64,000 nucleotides of DNA. Source: Psychrobacter submarinus. GTDB taxonomy: Bacteria > Pseudomonadota > Gammaproteobacteria > Pseudomonadales > Moraxellaceae. Below are positions 8,591 to 17,126 of this stretch, one piece after another. The position numbers and the translations under genes were made by a program. The stretch spans positions 434,001 to 498,000 of the forward strand of contig NZ_CAJHBQ010000002.1 in the NCBI RefSeq assembly GCF_904846685.1. The letters are read 5' to 3'. The notes below the pieces were generated by a model. That model worked only from the letters and a program-made list of their open reading frames with translations. It had not been told where the DNA came from and made no database searches. How positions within the stretch are numbered: position 1 is the first letter of the stretch; the number at the start of each line of letters is the position of its first letter.

Positions 8591-9816
8591 ATGCGTTATT
8601 CATTTATGGCTGTCGCCATCATAAGCACTCTAAGTTTAACCGCTTGCAATAGATCTGCCGATAGTAACTCAAGCACTGAATCAACTGCTTCAGCCCAATC
8701 GAGCGCGGCCTCTACTCAGCGCGCTAATGCCGCATCAGCTGAAAACGTGTCGATGAATATCACCGGCGCAGGCGCATCGTTCCCACAGCCTATCTACGCT
8801 AAGTGGTCAGCGGACTACAATAGACTTCTTGCATAAGTCATTGCTAGCCCTTATAACTGCGTCAGTGGAAGTCAATAAACTGATACTTTTGCAAGAGGTC
8901 TAATGCAGCGACCAAAGGCCAAGTGAACTATCAGTCTATCGGCTCATCAGGCGGCATCAAGCAAATCACTGCAGGTACGGTTGATTTTGGGGCATCGGAT
9001 GCGCCAATGACGCCAGAAGAGCTAGAAAAAGAAGGCTTGATTCAGTTCCCAACCGTTATCGGTGGCGTGGTTCCTGTCGTGAACATCGAAGGCATCGAGC
9101 CTGGCGCACTAAAGCTTGACGGTAAAGTATTGGCAGACATCTATCTTGGCAACATCAGCAAGTGGAATGACGCGGCAATCAAAGCGCTAAACCCAGACTT
9201 GACGCTACCAGACAGCCCAATCACTACTGTATTCCGTTCAGACGGCTCAGGCACGACCTTTAACTTCACGGACTACTTGGCAAAAGTATCACCAGAGTGG
9301 CAAAGCAGTGTCGGTGTGGACAAAACCGTTAAGTGGCCAACCTCTGACCGCGGCGCGGCAGGTAAAGGCAACGAAGGTGTGGCAAGCTACGTGAACCGTA
9401 TGCAAAACTCTATCGGCTATGTGGAATACGCGTACGCGAAGCAAAACAACATGTCACACGCGACCTTGAAAAACGCAGCGGGTAACTTTGTACAGCCGTC
9501 AATCGACAGCTTTGCTGCTGCAGGCGACATCGATTGGTCTCAGCAAGAAGGCTTCTATAAAGTCATTACCAACTCAGAAACTGAACAAGCATGGCCAATC
9601 GCTGCGGCGACCTTTATCTTGGTTCACAAGCAGCCACAAGATCCAAAACAAGTGGCAGGCGTGCTGAACTTCTTTAACTGGGCGTACGACCAAGGCGACG
9701 CGGCAGCTACAGATTTGGACTACGTGCCATTCTCAGATACTGCTGTGGCACTGTTTAAAGACAGCTGGAAACAAGTGGTTGATAAAGATGGCAACCCTGT
9801 CTATACCCCACAGTAA
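8591..9816 (+). pseudogene. pstS: Phosphate-binding lipoprotein PstS, split by an 80-bp inverted-repeat element
   Basis: The first 77 codons encode a lipoprotein signal (MRYSFMAVAII ... SLTACN) and the start of mature PstS (ITGAGASFPQPIYAKWSADYN). After codon AAT at 8819-8821 an 80-bp insert brings a stop at 8834-8836. Downstream, from GCA at 8905, the frame continues as AATKGQVNYQSIGSSGGIK and runs to 9816 with the phosphate-binding loops (TVFRSDGSGTTFNFTDYL). Removing the insert and one copy of the duplicated AAT gives a continuous 380-residue protein of normal PstS length. PstS binds phosphate in the periplasm for the PstCAB transporter. As written, only an 81-residue N-terminal peptide would be made from the first start. 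The 5' end keeps a good AGGAG site. Confidence 0.92.
8819..8904. mobile_element. 80-bp MITE-like element with 3-bp target duplication, inside pstS
   Basis: The insert (8822-8901) begins AGACTTCTTGCATAAGT and ends with the complement of AGACCTCTTGCAAAAGT, giving 17-bp terminal inverted repeats with two mismatches. It is flanked by the direct repeat AAT at 8819-8821 and 8902-8904. It encodes nothing. The ends resemble those of IS5-type insertion sequences, from memory, so it was probably moved in trans by such a transposase. Confidence 0.9.
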
Positions 9817-9929
9817 GAACCGTTAACGCATGACGTCTGTAACCAAGCCGAGGGGCGGATCGCAGGCGTCGTTGCATCGCTTGTATTTAGCGCATTTATT
9901 CGAGTAATGAGAGCAACGTTGAGGTGACT

Positions 9930-10886
9930 ATGGCAGGGCACAATCTGCAAACACAATTGGCAAAACAAAAGCGCTGGGATGCTGTCTTTGTAAATACCAC
10001 CAAAGCAGCGGCGGTGTTTGTGCTGCTGAGCTTAGGGGCAATTTTGGTCTCCTTGATTGTTGGTGCATGGCCAAGTATGCAAACCTTTGGCTTTGACTTT
10101 TATACCAGCAACAACTGGGATCCTGTCGCAGGCGAGTACGGGGCGCTGGCACCGATTTACGGTACGGTGATGACCTCGATTATGGCGATTGTGATTGCAG
10201 TGCCTATTAGCTTTGGTATTGCCATCTTTTTGACTGAGCTGTGCCCAACCTTTTTAAAGAAGCCTTTGGGCATCGCTATTGAGCTGCTCGCGGGTATTCC
10301 CTCTATCATCTATGGCATGTGGGGTCTGTTCGTATTTGCGCCGTTTTTTGGTAATAACATCCAGCCGTGGCTGACCGAGCATTTGGGCGATTTGCCTGTG
10401 ATTGGCAAGCTGTTCGTCGGTGCGCCGATGGGTATTGGTCTGTTTACCGCCGCGCTTGTTTTGGCGATTATGATTATTCCCTTTATCGCCGCGACCATGC
10501 GTGATGTGTTCTCAGTGGTGCCCAATTTGCTCAAAGAATCAGCCTACGGTATGGGCGCGACCACATGGGAAGTGATGTTTAAAATCATCTTGCCTTACAC
10601 CAAAACAGGGGTGGTTGGTGGCGTAATCTTAGGTCTTGGCCGGGCGCTTGGCGAGACCATGGCGGTGACCTTCTTGATTGGTAATACCTTTAACATCAAC
10701 CCAAGTATGTTCGCCTCTGGCGTGTCGATTACCTCGGCGCTGGCTAACGAATTTGCCGAAGCCTCTGACCCACTGCACTTGGCGTCACTGCTACACCTTG
10801 GCTTGATTCTATTTATGATTACTTTCGTGGTACTGAGTATCTCGCGCTTGATGCTACGCAATATGGACAAGCGCGCAGGACACTAA
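9930..10886 (+). CDS. pstC: Phosphate ABC transporter permease PstC
   Basis: The 318-residue inner-membrane protein has several hydrophobic helices and the ABC permease coupling loop near GMGATTWEVMFKIILP, followed by GLGRALGETMAVTFLIGN, a signature of PstC/PstA-type permeases. It pairs with PstA to form the phosphate channel. GTG at 9924 is open in frame, but ATG at 9930 is preceded by GAGG at the better distance and is preferred. The gene lies 113 bp after the pstS remnant and should be transcribed with it. Confidence 0.93.
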   Translation: MAGHNLQTQLAKQKRWDAVFVNTTKAAAVFVLLSLGAILVSLIVGAWPSMQTFGFDFYTSNNWDPVAGEYGALAPIYGTVMTSIMAIVIAVPISFGIAIFLTELCPTFLKKPLGIAIELLAGIPSIIYGMWGLFVFAPFFGNNIQPWLTEHLGDLPVIGKLFVGAPMGIGLFTAALVLAIMIIPFIAATMRDVFSVVPNLLKESAYGMGATTWEVMFKIILPYTKTGVVGGVILGLGRALGETMAVTFLIGNTFNINPSMFASGVSITSALANEFAEASDPLHLASLLHLGLILFMITFVVLSISRLMLRNMDKRAGH

Positions 10887-10974
10887 GTCGCTGCGCACGG
10901 TTTACTACTTTTAATAAGCGTTATGTTGTATGAACGGTCAATCCAGCGACCGATGAATCAAAAGGAATATGTGC

Positions 10975-11868
10975 ATGTCTAGCTTGACTGCTGTGTCACC
11001 TGTCTCAACCCCGCCCGCGCAAAAGATTGACCGCGGCTTATACCGCCGCCGCCGTATGTGGAACAAGGTCGGACTGGGCTTTGCGTCTTTTGCCATGGTC
11101 TTTGGTTTGTTTTGGCTGCTTTGGATTTTGGTCACGCTCGGTATCGAAGGCATGAGCGGCTTGATTGAGATGCCAGTATTTACCGCAGACACGCCGCCGC
11201 CGATGACAGAGGGTGGTTTGCGAAACGCCATCGTGGGTTCAATTATGATTGCCAGTAGCGGTTTGTTTATCGGTGCGCCGATTGGCATGTTGGCGGGTAT
11301 TTATTTGGCGGAATTTTCAGACGGCAACAAGCTAGGTCAAGTCATTCGTTTTTTAAATGACATTTTGCTGTCGGCACCCTCTATCGTGATTGGTCTATTC
11401 GTCTATGCCTTGATGGTAAAAGGCGGCAGCTTTTCAGGTTGGGCAGGGGCGTGCGCTTTGGCACTTATCGTGATTCCTGTAGTAGTGCGTACTACTGAAA
11501 ACATGCTGCTGCTCGTGCCCAATACCTTACGCGAAGCGGCGTATGCGCTTGGTACGCCTAAGTGGAAGCTGGTGTTAAGCGTGACGGTAAAAGCAGCGCG
11601 TGCAGGCTTGACCACAGGGGTGCTGCTCGCATTCGCCCGTATCACGGGTGAGACCGCGCCTTTGCTATTTACAGCGCTGAACAACCAATACTTTAGCTTA
11701 GATATGAGTAACGCCATGGGCAACATGCCAAACACCATCTATCAGTTTGCCATGAGCCCTTATGACAACTGGCATGCTTTGGCTTGGGCAGCGGCGCTAT
11801 TGATTACCTTTACGGTGCTTGCGCTCAATGTCATCGCCCGTTATATCGGTGCGCGTGAGCGTCATTAA
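10975..11868 (+). CDS. pstA: Phosphate ABC transporter permease PstA
   Basis: The 297-residue permease has the PstA loop EAAYALGTPKWKLVLSVTVKAARAG and GVLLAFARITGETAPLLFTA, with about six membrane helices. ATG at 10969 is only two bases after the AAAGGA site, while ATG at 10975 is at normal spacing, so the latter is chosen (start MSSLTAVSP). It forms the PstC-PstA channel in the inner membrane and lies 88 bp after pstC in the pst operon. Confidence 0.93.
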   Translation: MSSLTAVSPVSTPPAQKIDRGLYRRRRMWNKVGLGFASFAMVFGLFWLLWILVTLGIEGMSGLIEMPVFTADTPPPMTEGGLRNAIVGSIMIASSGLFIGAPIGMLAGIYLAEFSDGNKLGQVIRFLNDILLSAPSIVIGLFVYALMVKGGSFSGWAGACALALIVIPVVVRTTENMLLLVPNTLREAAYALGTPKWKLVLSVTVKAARAGLTTGVLLAFARITGETAPLLFTALNNQYFSLDMSNAMGNMPNTIYQFAMSPYDNWHALAWAAALLITFTVLALNVIARYIGARERH

Positions 11869-11931
11869 TCACGGCCGCGACTCAGCCATTGCCACACAAA
11901 CGCATATCAGACAGAAAAAAAGGATACTCCC

Positions 11932-12855
11932 ATGACCGACACCGCTATCAAGACACCAAAGACCAAATCCGTATTTACAGAAGAAAGCACTGCCGTGAAC
12001 ACAAAAACCACCCAGCCACCTGTATCGGCCCCTGTTATCAACACACAAGCCAACACACAGACGCAGGCAGGTGCCAGCAGCACAACAGAAGAAGCAACGC
12101 CAGCAGCGAAAATGCAAATCCGTGATTTAAACTTCCATTACGGTGATTTTCATGCACTAAAAAACATCTCTATCGACATTCCAGATCGCAAAGTGACCGC
12201 GTTTATCGGGCCATCAGGCTGCGGTAAATCAACCCTGCTGCGCACCTTTAACCGCATGTATGATTTGTATCCCAACATGCGCGCGGATGGGCAAATCATC
12301 CTTGATGGGCAAAATATCTTAGACAAGTCGGTCGATGTCAATTTGCTACGCGCTCGTGTCGGCATGGTGTTCCAAAAGCCAACACCGTTCCCGATGTCTA
12401 TTTTTGATAATGTTGCCTTTGGTGTGCGTCTGTACGAAAAACTGTCTAAAGCGGATCTGGCCGAACGTGTCGAATGGGCACTTAAAAAAGCGGCACTGTG
12501 GGATGAGGTTAAAAACAAGCTAAACGCCTCAGGTCTGTCACTCTCAGGTGGTCAGCAGCAGCGCTTGTGTATCGCGCGCGGCGTGGCCACCAAACCTGAA
12601 GTATTGCTGCTCGATGAGCCAACCTCCGCCCTTGACCCCATCTCAACAGGCGCGATTGAAGACTTGATTGAAGATTTAAAACAAGACTACACCATCGCGA
12701 TTGTGACCCACAATATGCAGCAAGCGGCGCGTATCTCAGACTACACCGCCTATATGTATCTGGGTGATATGGTTGAGATTGGCAAGACCGACCAAGTCTT
12801 TACCAACCCTACGCAAAAAGCGACCGAAGACTACATTACAGGTCGTTACGGTTAA
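11932..12855 (+). CDS. pstB: Phosphate ABC transporter ATPase PstB, with an N-terminal extension
   Basis: The 307-residue protein contains a full ABC ATPase: Walker [13 protein letters not shown] loop [13 protein letters not shown] (the PstB-specific form), signature [14 protein letters not shown], Walker [14 protein letters not shown] and H-loop histidine in [11 protein letters not shown]. PstB is usually about 250-260 residues. Here about 60 extra N-terminal residues, rich in Thr, Ala and Gln, precede the core at [16 protein letters not shown] precedes the start at 11932. The ATPase powers phosphate import through PstCA. Confidence 0.95.
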   Translation: MTDTAIKTPKTKSVFTEESTAVNTKTTQPPVSAPVINTQANTQTQAGASSTTEEATPAAKMQIRDLNFHYGDFHALKNISIDIPDRKVTAFIGPSGCGKSTLLRTFNRMYDLYPNMRADGQIILDGQNILDKSVDVNLLRARVGMVFQKPTPFPMSIFDNVAFGVRLYEKLSKADLAERVEWALKKAALWDEVKNKLNASGLSLSGGQQQRLCIARGVATKPEVLLLDEPTSALDPISTGAIEDLIEDLKQDYTIAIVTHNMQQAARISDYTAYMYLGDMVEIGKTDQVFTNPTQKATEDYITGRYG

Positions 12856-12873
12856 GTTGCCATAATTGCTACC

Positions 12874-12901
12874 GATGCCGCTCTGTTGCGGCATCTTTTT
12901 T
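12874..12901 (+). terminator. Intrinsic terminator between pstB and phoU
   Basis: GATGCCGC at 12874-12881 pairs with GCGGCATC at 12888-12895 across a 6-base loop and is followed by TTTTTT. This should lower readthrough from pst into phoU, or terminate the main pstSCAB transcript. Confidence 0.85.
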
Positions 12902-12931
12902 GTCTTATTTTTGCCTTATGAGGACACCATC

Positions 12932-13660
12932 ATGCCGCATCAAATGGCGCACACCTCGCGCAGCTTTGACCATGATTTAAAAGAAACCACGACCTTATTT
13001 TTGCACATGGGCGCGCAAGTGGATGAGCAGGTAGCGCATGCCATGCGCGCCTTGATTGAGAGCGATAGCACGCTAGCGGAGCAGGTGATTGAGCACGACA
13101 GCCATATCAATCAAATGGAAGTGCAAATTGATGAGCATATTTTGCTGCTCTTAGCGCGTCGCCAACCTGCCGCGCGTGATTTGCGCTACGTGATGGCGAT
13201 GAGTAAAGGCGTAGTCGATATCGAGCGCATCGGCGATGAAGCGACCAAAATTGCGCATATGGCCAAACAAATCGCCGCCGAAAATCACAACACCTATTGT
13301 CACCATGAAGTACAGCACCTGAGCAACCAAGTACGCTTGATGCTGAACAATGCGCTGCTGGCTTTTGAAAAACTACACGCCAATGAAGCATTTGAAGTGA
13401 TGCGCGATGATGGTAGTGTTGACTTCGAGTACCAGTCGGCGGTAAGGGCGCTGATGACGTATGTCATGGCAGATGCGCGTCAAGTCACACAAGTGATGAA
13501 TTTGATGTGGGTACTGCGCGCGCTTGAGCGTATCGGCGACCATGCGCGCAACATCGCCGAGCTGGTAATTTATATCAGTAGCGGCACGGACGTGCGCCAC
13601 AGCGATTTTCATACCGTCAAGCAAGCGGTCGATGCGTCAAAAGACAAGGGGCTGTCCTAG
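12932..13660 (+). CDS. phoU: Phosphate signalling protein PhoU, last codons supplied by an insertion-sequence end
   Basis: The 242-residue protein has two PhoU repeats, with the metal-binding motifs RIGDEATKIAHMA and RIGDHARNIAELVIYI. PhoU links the Pst transporter to PhoR and keeps the Pho regulon off when phosphate is plentiful. An in-frame start upstream at 12866 lies inside the terminator, so ATG at 12932, preceded by GAGGA, is chosen. The final residues GLS and the stop come from GGGGCTGTCCTAG, which looks like the terminal repeat of an IS1595-type element at 13648. The natural C terminus has therefore been replaced, but total length is close to E. coli PhoU (241 residues), so function may be kept. 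Confidence 0.92.
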   Translation: MPHQMAHTSRSFDHDLKETTTLFLHMGAQVDEQVAHAMRALIESDSTLAEQVIEHDSHINQMEVQIDEHILLLLARRQPAARDLRYVMAMSKGVVDIERIGDEATKIAHMAKQIAAENHNTYCHHEVQHLSNQVRLMLNNALLAFEKLHANEAFEVMRDDGSVDFEYQSAVRALMTYVMADARQVTQVMNLMWVLRALERIGDHARNIAELVIYISSGTDVRHSDFHTVKQAVDASKDKGLS

Positions 13661-13745
13661 ATAAGCAAAATTATTTAGGATAGCACTATGAGAAAGAGTA
13701 AACTAAGTTGGCATAAACAAAACAGACTCATCGAGTTATTTAATT
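13648..13745 (+). mobile_element. 5' remnant of an IS1595-like insertion sequence
   Basis: GGGGCTGTCCTAGATAAGC at 13648 looks like a terminal inverted repeat. A start codon at 13688 then encodes MRKSKLSWHKQNRLIELF, which resembles the N terminus of IS1595-family transposases as I know them. After about 20 codons the frame leaves the family sequence, and no right-hand repeat was found before 14140. Only the left end therefore appears to remain. Confidence 0.65.
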
Positions 13746-14140
13746 TAAAAGGTTTACTAGGTACCATAAACACCCTTCTTGCTGGCACACGAACGGCTAA
13801 GTCTTTACCCCCACCGCTCCCAGAGCAAGCAAACATGAACGTCTGCATGCTCTGGAAGGCGCGCTGCGAGCATACAACCTGCCGAACCCCACCAACCACG
13901 ACATAATCAAATTCTATTTTGATATTCTTGTGGTATGCACGCTTGAATTATAATAGTAATTGTAATTACCTTATTGCTGGTTTATAACTATAAACTAAGC
14001 ATATTATTTACTGCTTTTATTCTAGATATCCCACTGACTTATTACAATAAAATGCTTTACAATGGTAACTGTTATTATCATCACTGAATAGTTTGAGCGA
14101 AAAGTTAGTTAAATAATGAGCCTATAAGGAACAATAAGAT
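13746..14140. other. Spacer with possible 3' gene remnant and two operator-like dyads
   Basis: Around 13800-13965 one frame reads as a short tail (HERLHALEGALRAYNLPNPT and on), with no start and no recognised family; it could be the end of a deleted gene. Further on are the dyads GTAATTGTAATTAC at 13956-13969 and the weaker GTAACTGTTATTAT at 14065-14078, upstream of the tetR gene at 14141. Confidence 0.45.
13956..14078 (+). promoter_or_regulatory. Two operator-like dyads upstream of the tetR gene
   Basis: GTAATTGTAATTAC (13956-13969) has perfect GTAAT/ATTAC half sites. GTAACTGTTATTAT (14065-14078) is a degenerate copy. The same dyad occurs twice upstream of the acyl-CoA dehydrogenase at 23004 and 23112. 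Autoregulation by the TetR protein encoded at 14141 is inferred. Confidence 0.6.
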
Positions 14141-14851
14141 ATGCCACCTACTCGATCAAAGCTGTCCTCTAACTCTAATCGTAAAAATAAAACTGACCAA
14201 CCAAAGAGCAGTAAACTTAAAAAAGACACGCGTACTACGCCTTTAGCTATAGCGCCTCTGAGTGATATGCGTCCTGCGACATTAGAGAAAGTAGAAAAAG
14301 CGGTTCGTCTGCTTTTTGCTGATAGTGATGCCAGCGATATTACTATGATACAAATTGCCAAGACGGCAAATGTGTCACTGCAGACGCTCTATAAGTACTT
14401 TGGCGATAAGCAAACGGTACTTTATACCATTATGGATTTAGTGCTAGGCAGACTTGCCACTAGAATGATGGATCATCTGCAAGGTATCGATAGCGTTGAA
14501 GATCGCCTGCGTAAAACACTATGGGTATGCTTAGATTTTGTCGATACGCATCCAGACGCGGTAATGGTGCTCTCTAAAGTCTCGATAGCGCGTTTTCATA
14601 ACATCGCAATTTATAACAATAAAGAGCTAATTAATGCATTTTTAAGCGTGCTTGAAGATGGTCAAAAGCGCGGAGTATTAGTAGACACTGTGCCACTACA
14701 TATCTTATTTGACGTGTTTATGGGCTTTATTAGTCGCCTAGGTATTATGCAAACCATTCGTCAAGCAGAAGCACCACTAAACGCAAATTTTGATGCTTTA
14801 TTTAGTATCTTGTGGCGCTCTATGTCGAAGCCCGAATTATCCGATTTATAA
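14141..14851 (+). CDS. TetR/AcrR-family regulator, probable controller of the beta-oxidation operon
   Basis: The 236-residue protein has about 50 basic, low-complexity N-terminal residues, then a TetR DNA-binding domain with ITMIQIAKTANVSLQTLYKYF as the helix-turn-helix and a GDKQTVLYTIMD helix after it. The helical C-terminal ligand domain is not assignable to a subfamily. AAGGAAC precedes the start. The gene converges on the 14936-22917 fatty-acid operon, and the same GTAAT-N4-ATTAC dyad is found before both, so it probably represses that operon in response to an acyl-CoA. This is inference from position and shared sites. Confidence 0.82.
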   Translation: MPPTRSKLSSNSNRKNKTDQPKSSKLKKDTRTTPLAIAPLSDMRPATLEKVEKAVRLLFADSDASDITMIQIAKTANVSLQTLYKYFGDKQTVLYTIMDLVLGRLATRMMDHLQGIDSVEDRLRKTLWVCLDFVDTHPDAVMVLSKVSIARFHNIAIYNNKELINAFLSVLEDGQKRGVLVDTVPLHILFDVFMGFISRLGIMQTIRQAEAPLNANFDALFSILWRSMSKPELSDL

Positions 14852-14874
14852 GCAGATCATTCATTCAAACCCAA

Positions 14875-14915
14875 CTATTAAAAAGCTAATTTAGTTAAAC
14901 TCAGCTTTTTAATAG
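14875..14915. terminator. Bidirectional terminator between tetR and the fadD remnant
   Basis: CTATTAAAAAGCT (14875-14887) and its exact complement AGCTTTTTAATAG (14903-14915) form a 13-bp stem with A and T runs on both sides. It suits the two convergent genes. Confidence 0.7.
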
Positions 14916-14935
14916 CCTTTAAACTAAAGCATTTT

Positions 14936-16068
14936 TTACGCTTTATTGGCCGCTTTTCTCAGCTCATGACGTAATATTTTACCGACAGTAGGTTTTGGCA
15001 GCTCGTCTATAAATTCGATATGGCGAGGACATTTATAGCCGGCTAGATTTTCTTTACACAGCATTTTTATATCCTCCGCCATTAAGTTTTCATCGGCCTT
15101 AACGATATAGGCTTTGACCGACTGTCCTTGGCTTTTATCAGCAATACCAACGACAGAGCACTCGGCAACTTTGGGGTGAGTCTCGATGACGTTTTCGACT
15201 TCATTAGGATAAACATTAAAGCCGCTGACGATGATCATATCTTTTTTGCGGTCGTATATTTTGATGGAACCTTGCTCATTCATCGAGGCGATATCACCGG
15301 TTTTTAGGTAGCCATCAGCAGTGAAAAATTTGGCATTATCGATATTATGATAGGTTGTGATGACGTTATCGCCTTTGATACACATCTCGCCCACCTCATT
15401 TAAACCTAGCACCTCATCCTCATCATTGCGAATACTAATATCCACACCAGGTAGCGGCAAGCCGACGTTGCCCGTGTACTCGGTACCATCAAATGGATTG
15501 GCAGTTCCTACGCCTAGTGTCTCAGACATCCCCCAGCCTTCCAAAATAGGCAGTCCTGTGATTTCAAGCCAGCGTTTGGCCGTCTCAGGCGTGGCTGCCA
15601 TACCGCCCACTACCGTTAATTTACATTCTGAGAAATCCAGTTTACGAAAGTCAGGATGGCTGATAAAGGCTTGAAACAGCGTATTCACCCCTGGCAGCAG
15701 ATGAAAAGGACGTTTGGCTAAAATTTTAATAAAGCTATCAATGTCACGCGGGTTAGTGACTAAAGTCAGATGCTGACCGACCGTTAAGCCGACTATCGAG
15801 CAGATAAAAGCATAGATATGATACAGCGGCAGGGCAATATAGCTATGACTGAGCCTTTAGCGAGTCCCAAATTTTGAATCCAAGCGGCAATCTGCAATGA
15901 CATGCTATCGATTTGCGCATAGGAGTAGCTGACGCCCATATTGCTAGTAAATTGACGATCAGCGAACGCTTGCAATTTATCGTCGAATATATCTAGCACG
16001 GTACTATGTGGTCGATCTATATGGGCATTAACTCCCGCTGGATAGCCCTGTGTCCAAACCTTATCCAT
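14936..16068 (-). pseudogene. fadD: Long-chain acyl-CoA synthetase (FadD-like) with a large internal deletion
   Basis: The minus-strand 5' part (16068 to about 15830) encodes the FadD N terminus (MDKVWTQGYPAGVNAHID ... LGLAKGSVIA). The 3' part encodes IALPLYHIYAFICSIVG, then NTLFQAFISHPDF, GWGMSETLG, GYLKTGDIA, DRKKDMIIVSGFNVYPNEVE and a C terminus with PTVGKILRHELR. The two are joined out of frame near 15830. The ATP/AMP-binding loop (TSGTTGxxKG type) and roughly 190-200 residues between are gone, judged against the ~560-residue family length. The enzyme would have activated fatty acids to acyl-CoA for the adjacent operon. An IS982 copy sits directly at its ribosome binding site. Confidence 0.9.
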
Positions 16069-16076
16069 AATTTACC

Positions 16077-17068
16077 TTCCTTACCCCACTCTCAACTTGA
16101 AATAAGCAAATCAAACTGAAGAGGCGGGTTACCAAGTTTTTTGTTGAGTACAAAGCACAGATTGTGTGAAAGAATCTTACGAATCAATCGATGAGACAAA
16201 TGCCATAAATCTCTTGCTCGTACCTTTTGTATATTAAATCGTTCTGATAACTGACCAATGACTGTTTCAACGATACGGCGGGCTTTCATTAGCCGCCTTA
16301 CCACAGGTTTGGGTCTATCCTCTTTCATGTTGGCTCTGAGTGGCGTTTGTAAATCCACGCCTTGAGCGTCGTAGTACGATGTCAGACTAGGGCTGATATA
16401 CCCTTTATCAGCGCCAAGTAGCCCATGAATATGAGTGGTGATTTCTGGGGCAACCGCTCTTTCATCAACATTGGCAGGAGCAAAGGTAAAGCCTTTAATC
16501 ATGCCCGATAAGTTAACAAGCAAATGTCCTTCAAAGCCATAGTACCTCTCTTGCTTAGCCGCACAGTAGCTAAAAGCCGCTAAGTCTTGATAGTTTTTAT
16601 GCCGATAAGCGCGTCCATAATGACAGACGGGTATCGGAAAGCCATCCATAAAATGAATGTTGTCACGGCCCTCAAGTTCACTGACTTTATCTTGTATCTG
16701 CTGTTTGACTTGCCACAGATTGGCGCAGTGCTTTGCGAAGTTAGGGTATGAGCCGATGGCTGGAAACCAGTCTTGCCAATGCTGGGTAAAGTATTGCCAA
16801 ATTTGTTTGTCTTGATCAAGGTGTAAAAATTCACCGACCATCTCCATGCAAATAACCTCAGGATCACTTAGCTTTGGCGCGTAACCTGCACTTCGCAAGG
16901 GTTTGGTGACGACTATTTTGTAATATTGCTCTACCATTAAATAGATATTGATGATAAATTCGTCTATGGGCATCTCACAACTCCATTGTATTCTTGGTCG
17001 AAAACAATAGATTAGTGAGGTGCTCTTCTTTTTTCAATCACTTTCGAAGTTGAGAGTGGGGTTTCCTT
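16077..17068. mobile_element. Complete IS982-family insertion sequence with 6-bp target duplication
   Basis: The element runs from 16083 to 17062 (980 bp), with terminal repeats ACCCCACTCTCAACTT at the left and its complement at the right. It is flanked by the direct repeat TTCCTT at 16077-16082 and 17063-17068. It lies within the ribosome-binding region of the fadD remnant. Intact ends, target repeats and transposase suggest recent arrival and possible activity. Confidence 0.92.
16092..16973 (-). CDS. IS982-family transposase
   Basis: The 293-residue protein has the layout of IS982 transposases: an N-terminal helical domain (MPIDEFIINIYLMVEQYYK), then a DDE nuclease core with FMDGFPIPVC, LLGADKGYIS and RRIVETVIGQLSERF supplying the acidic residues. 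It is uninterrupted and fills the element between its terminal repeats. It catalyses cut-and-paste movement of the element. Confidence 0.92.
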   Translation of the reverse strand: MPIDEFIINIYLMVEQYYKIVVTKPLRSAGYAPKLSDPEVICMEMVGEFLHLDQDKQIWQYFTQHWQDWFPAIGSYPNFAKHCANLWQVKQQIQDKVSELEGRDNIHFMDGFPIPVCHYGRAYRHKNYQDLAAFSYCAAKQERYYGFEGHLLVNLSGMIKGFTFAPANVDERAVAPEITTHIHGLLGADKGYISPSLTSYYDAQGVDLQTPLRANMKEDRPKPVVRRLMKARRIVETVIGQLSERFNIQKVRARDLWHLSHRLIRKILSHNLCFVLNKKLGNPPLQFDLLISS

Positions 17069-17126
17069 GGTAATCGATTTATAGTAGATAATGTTGACCC
17101 TGCATCCACAAAACCAGCTTTTAAAT

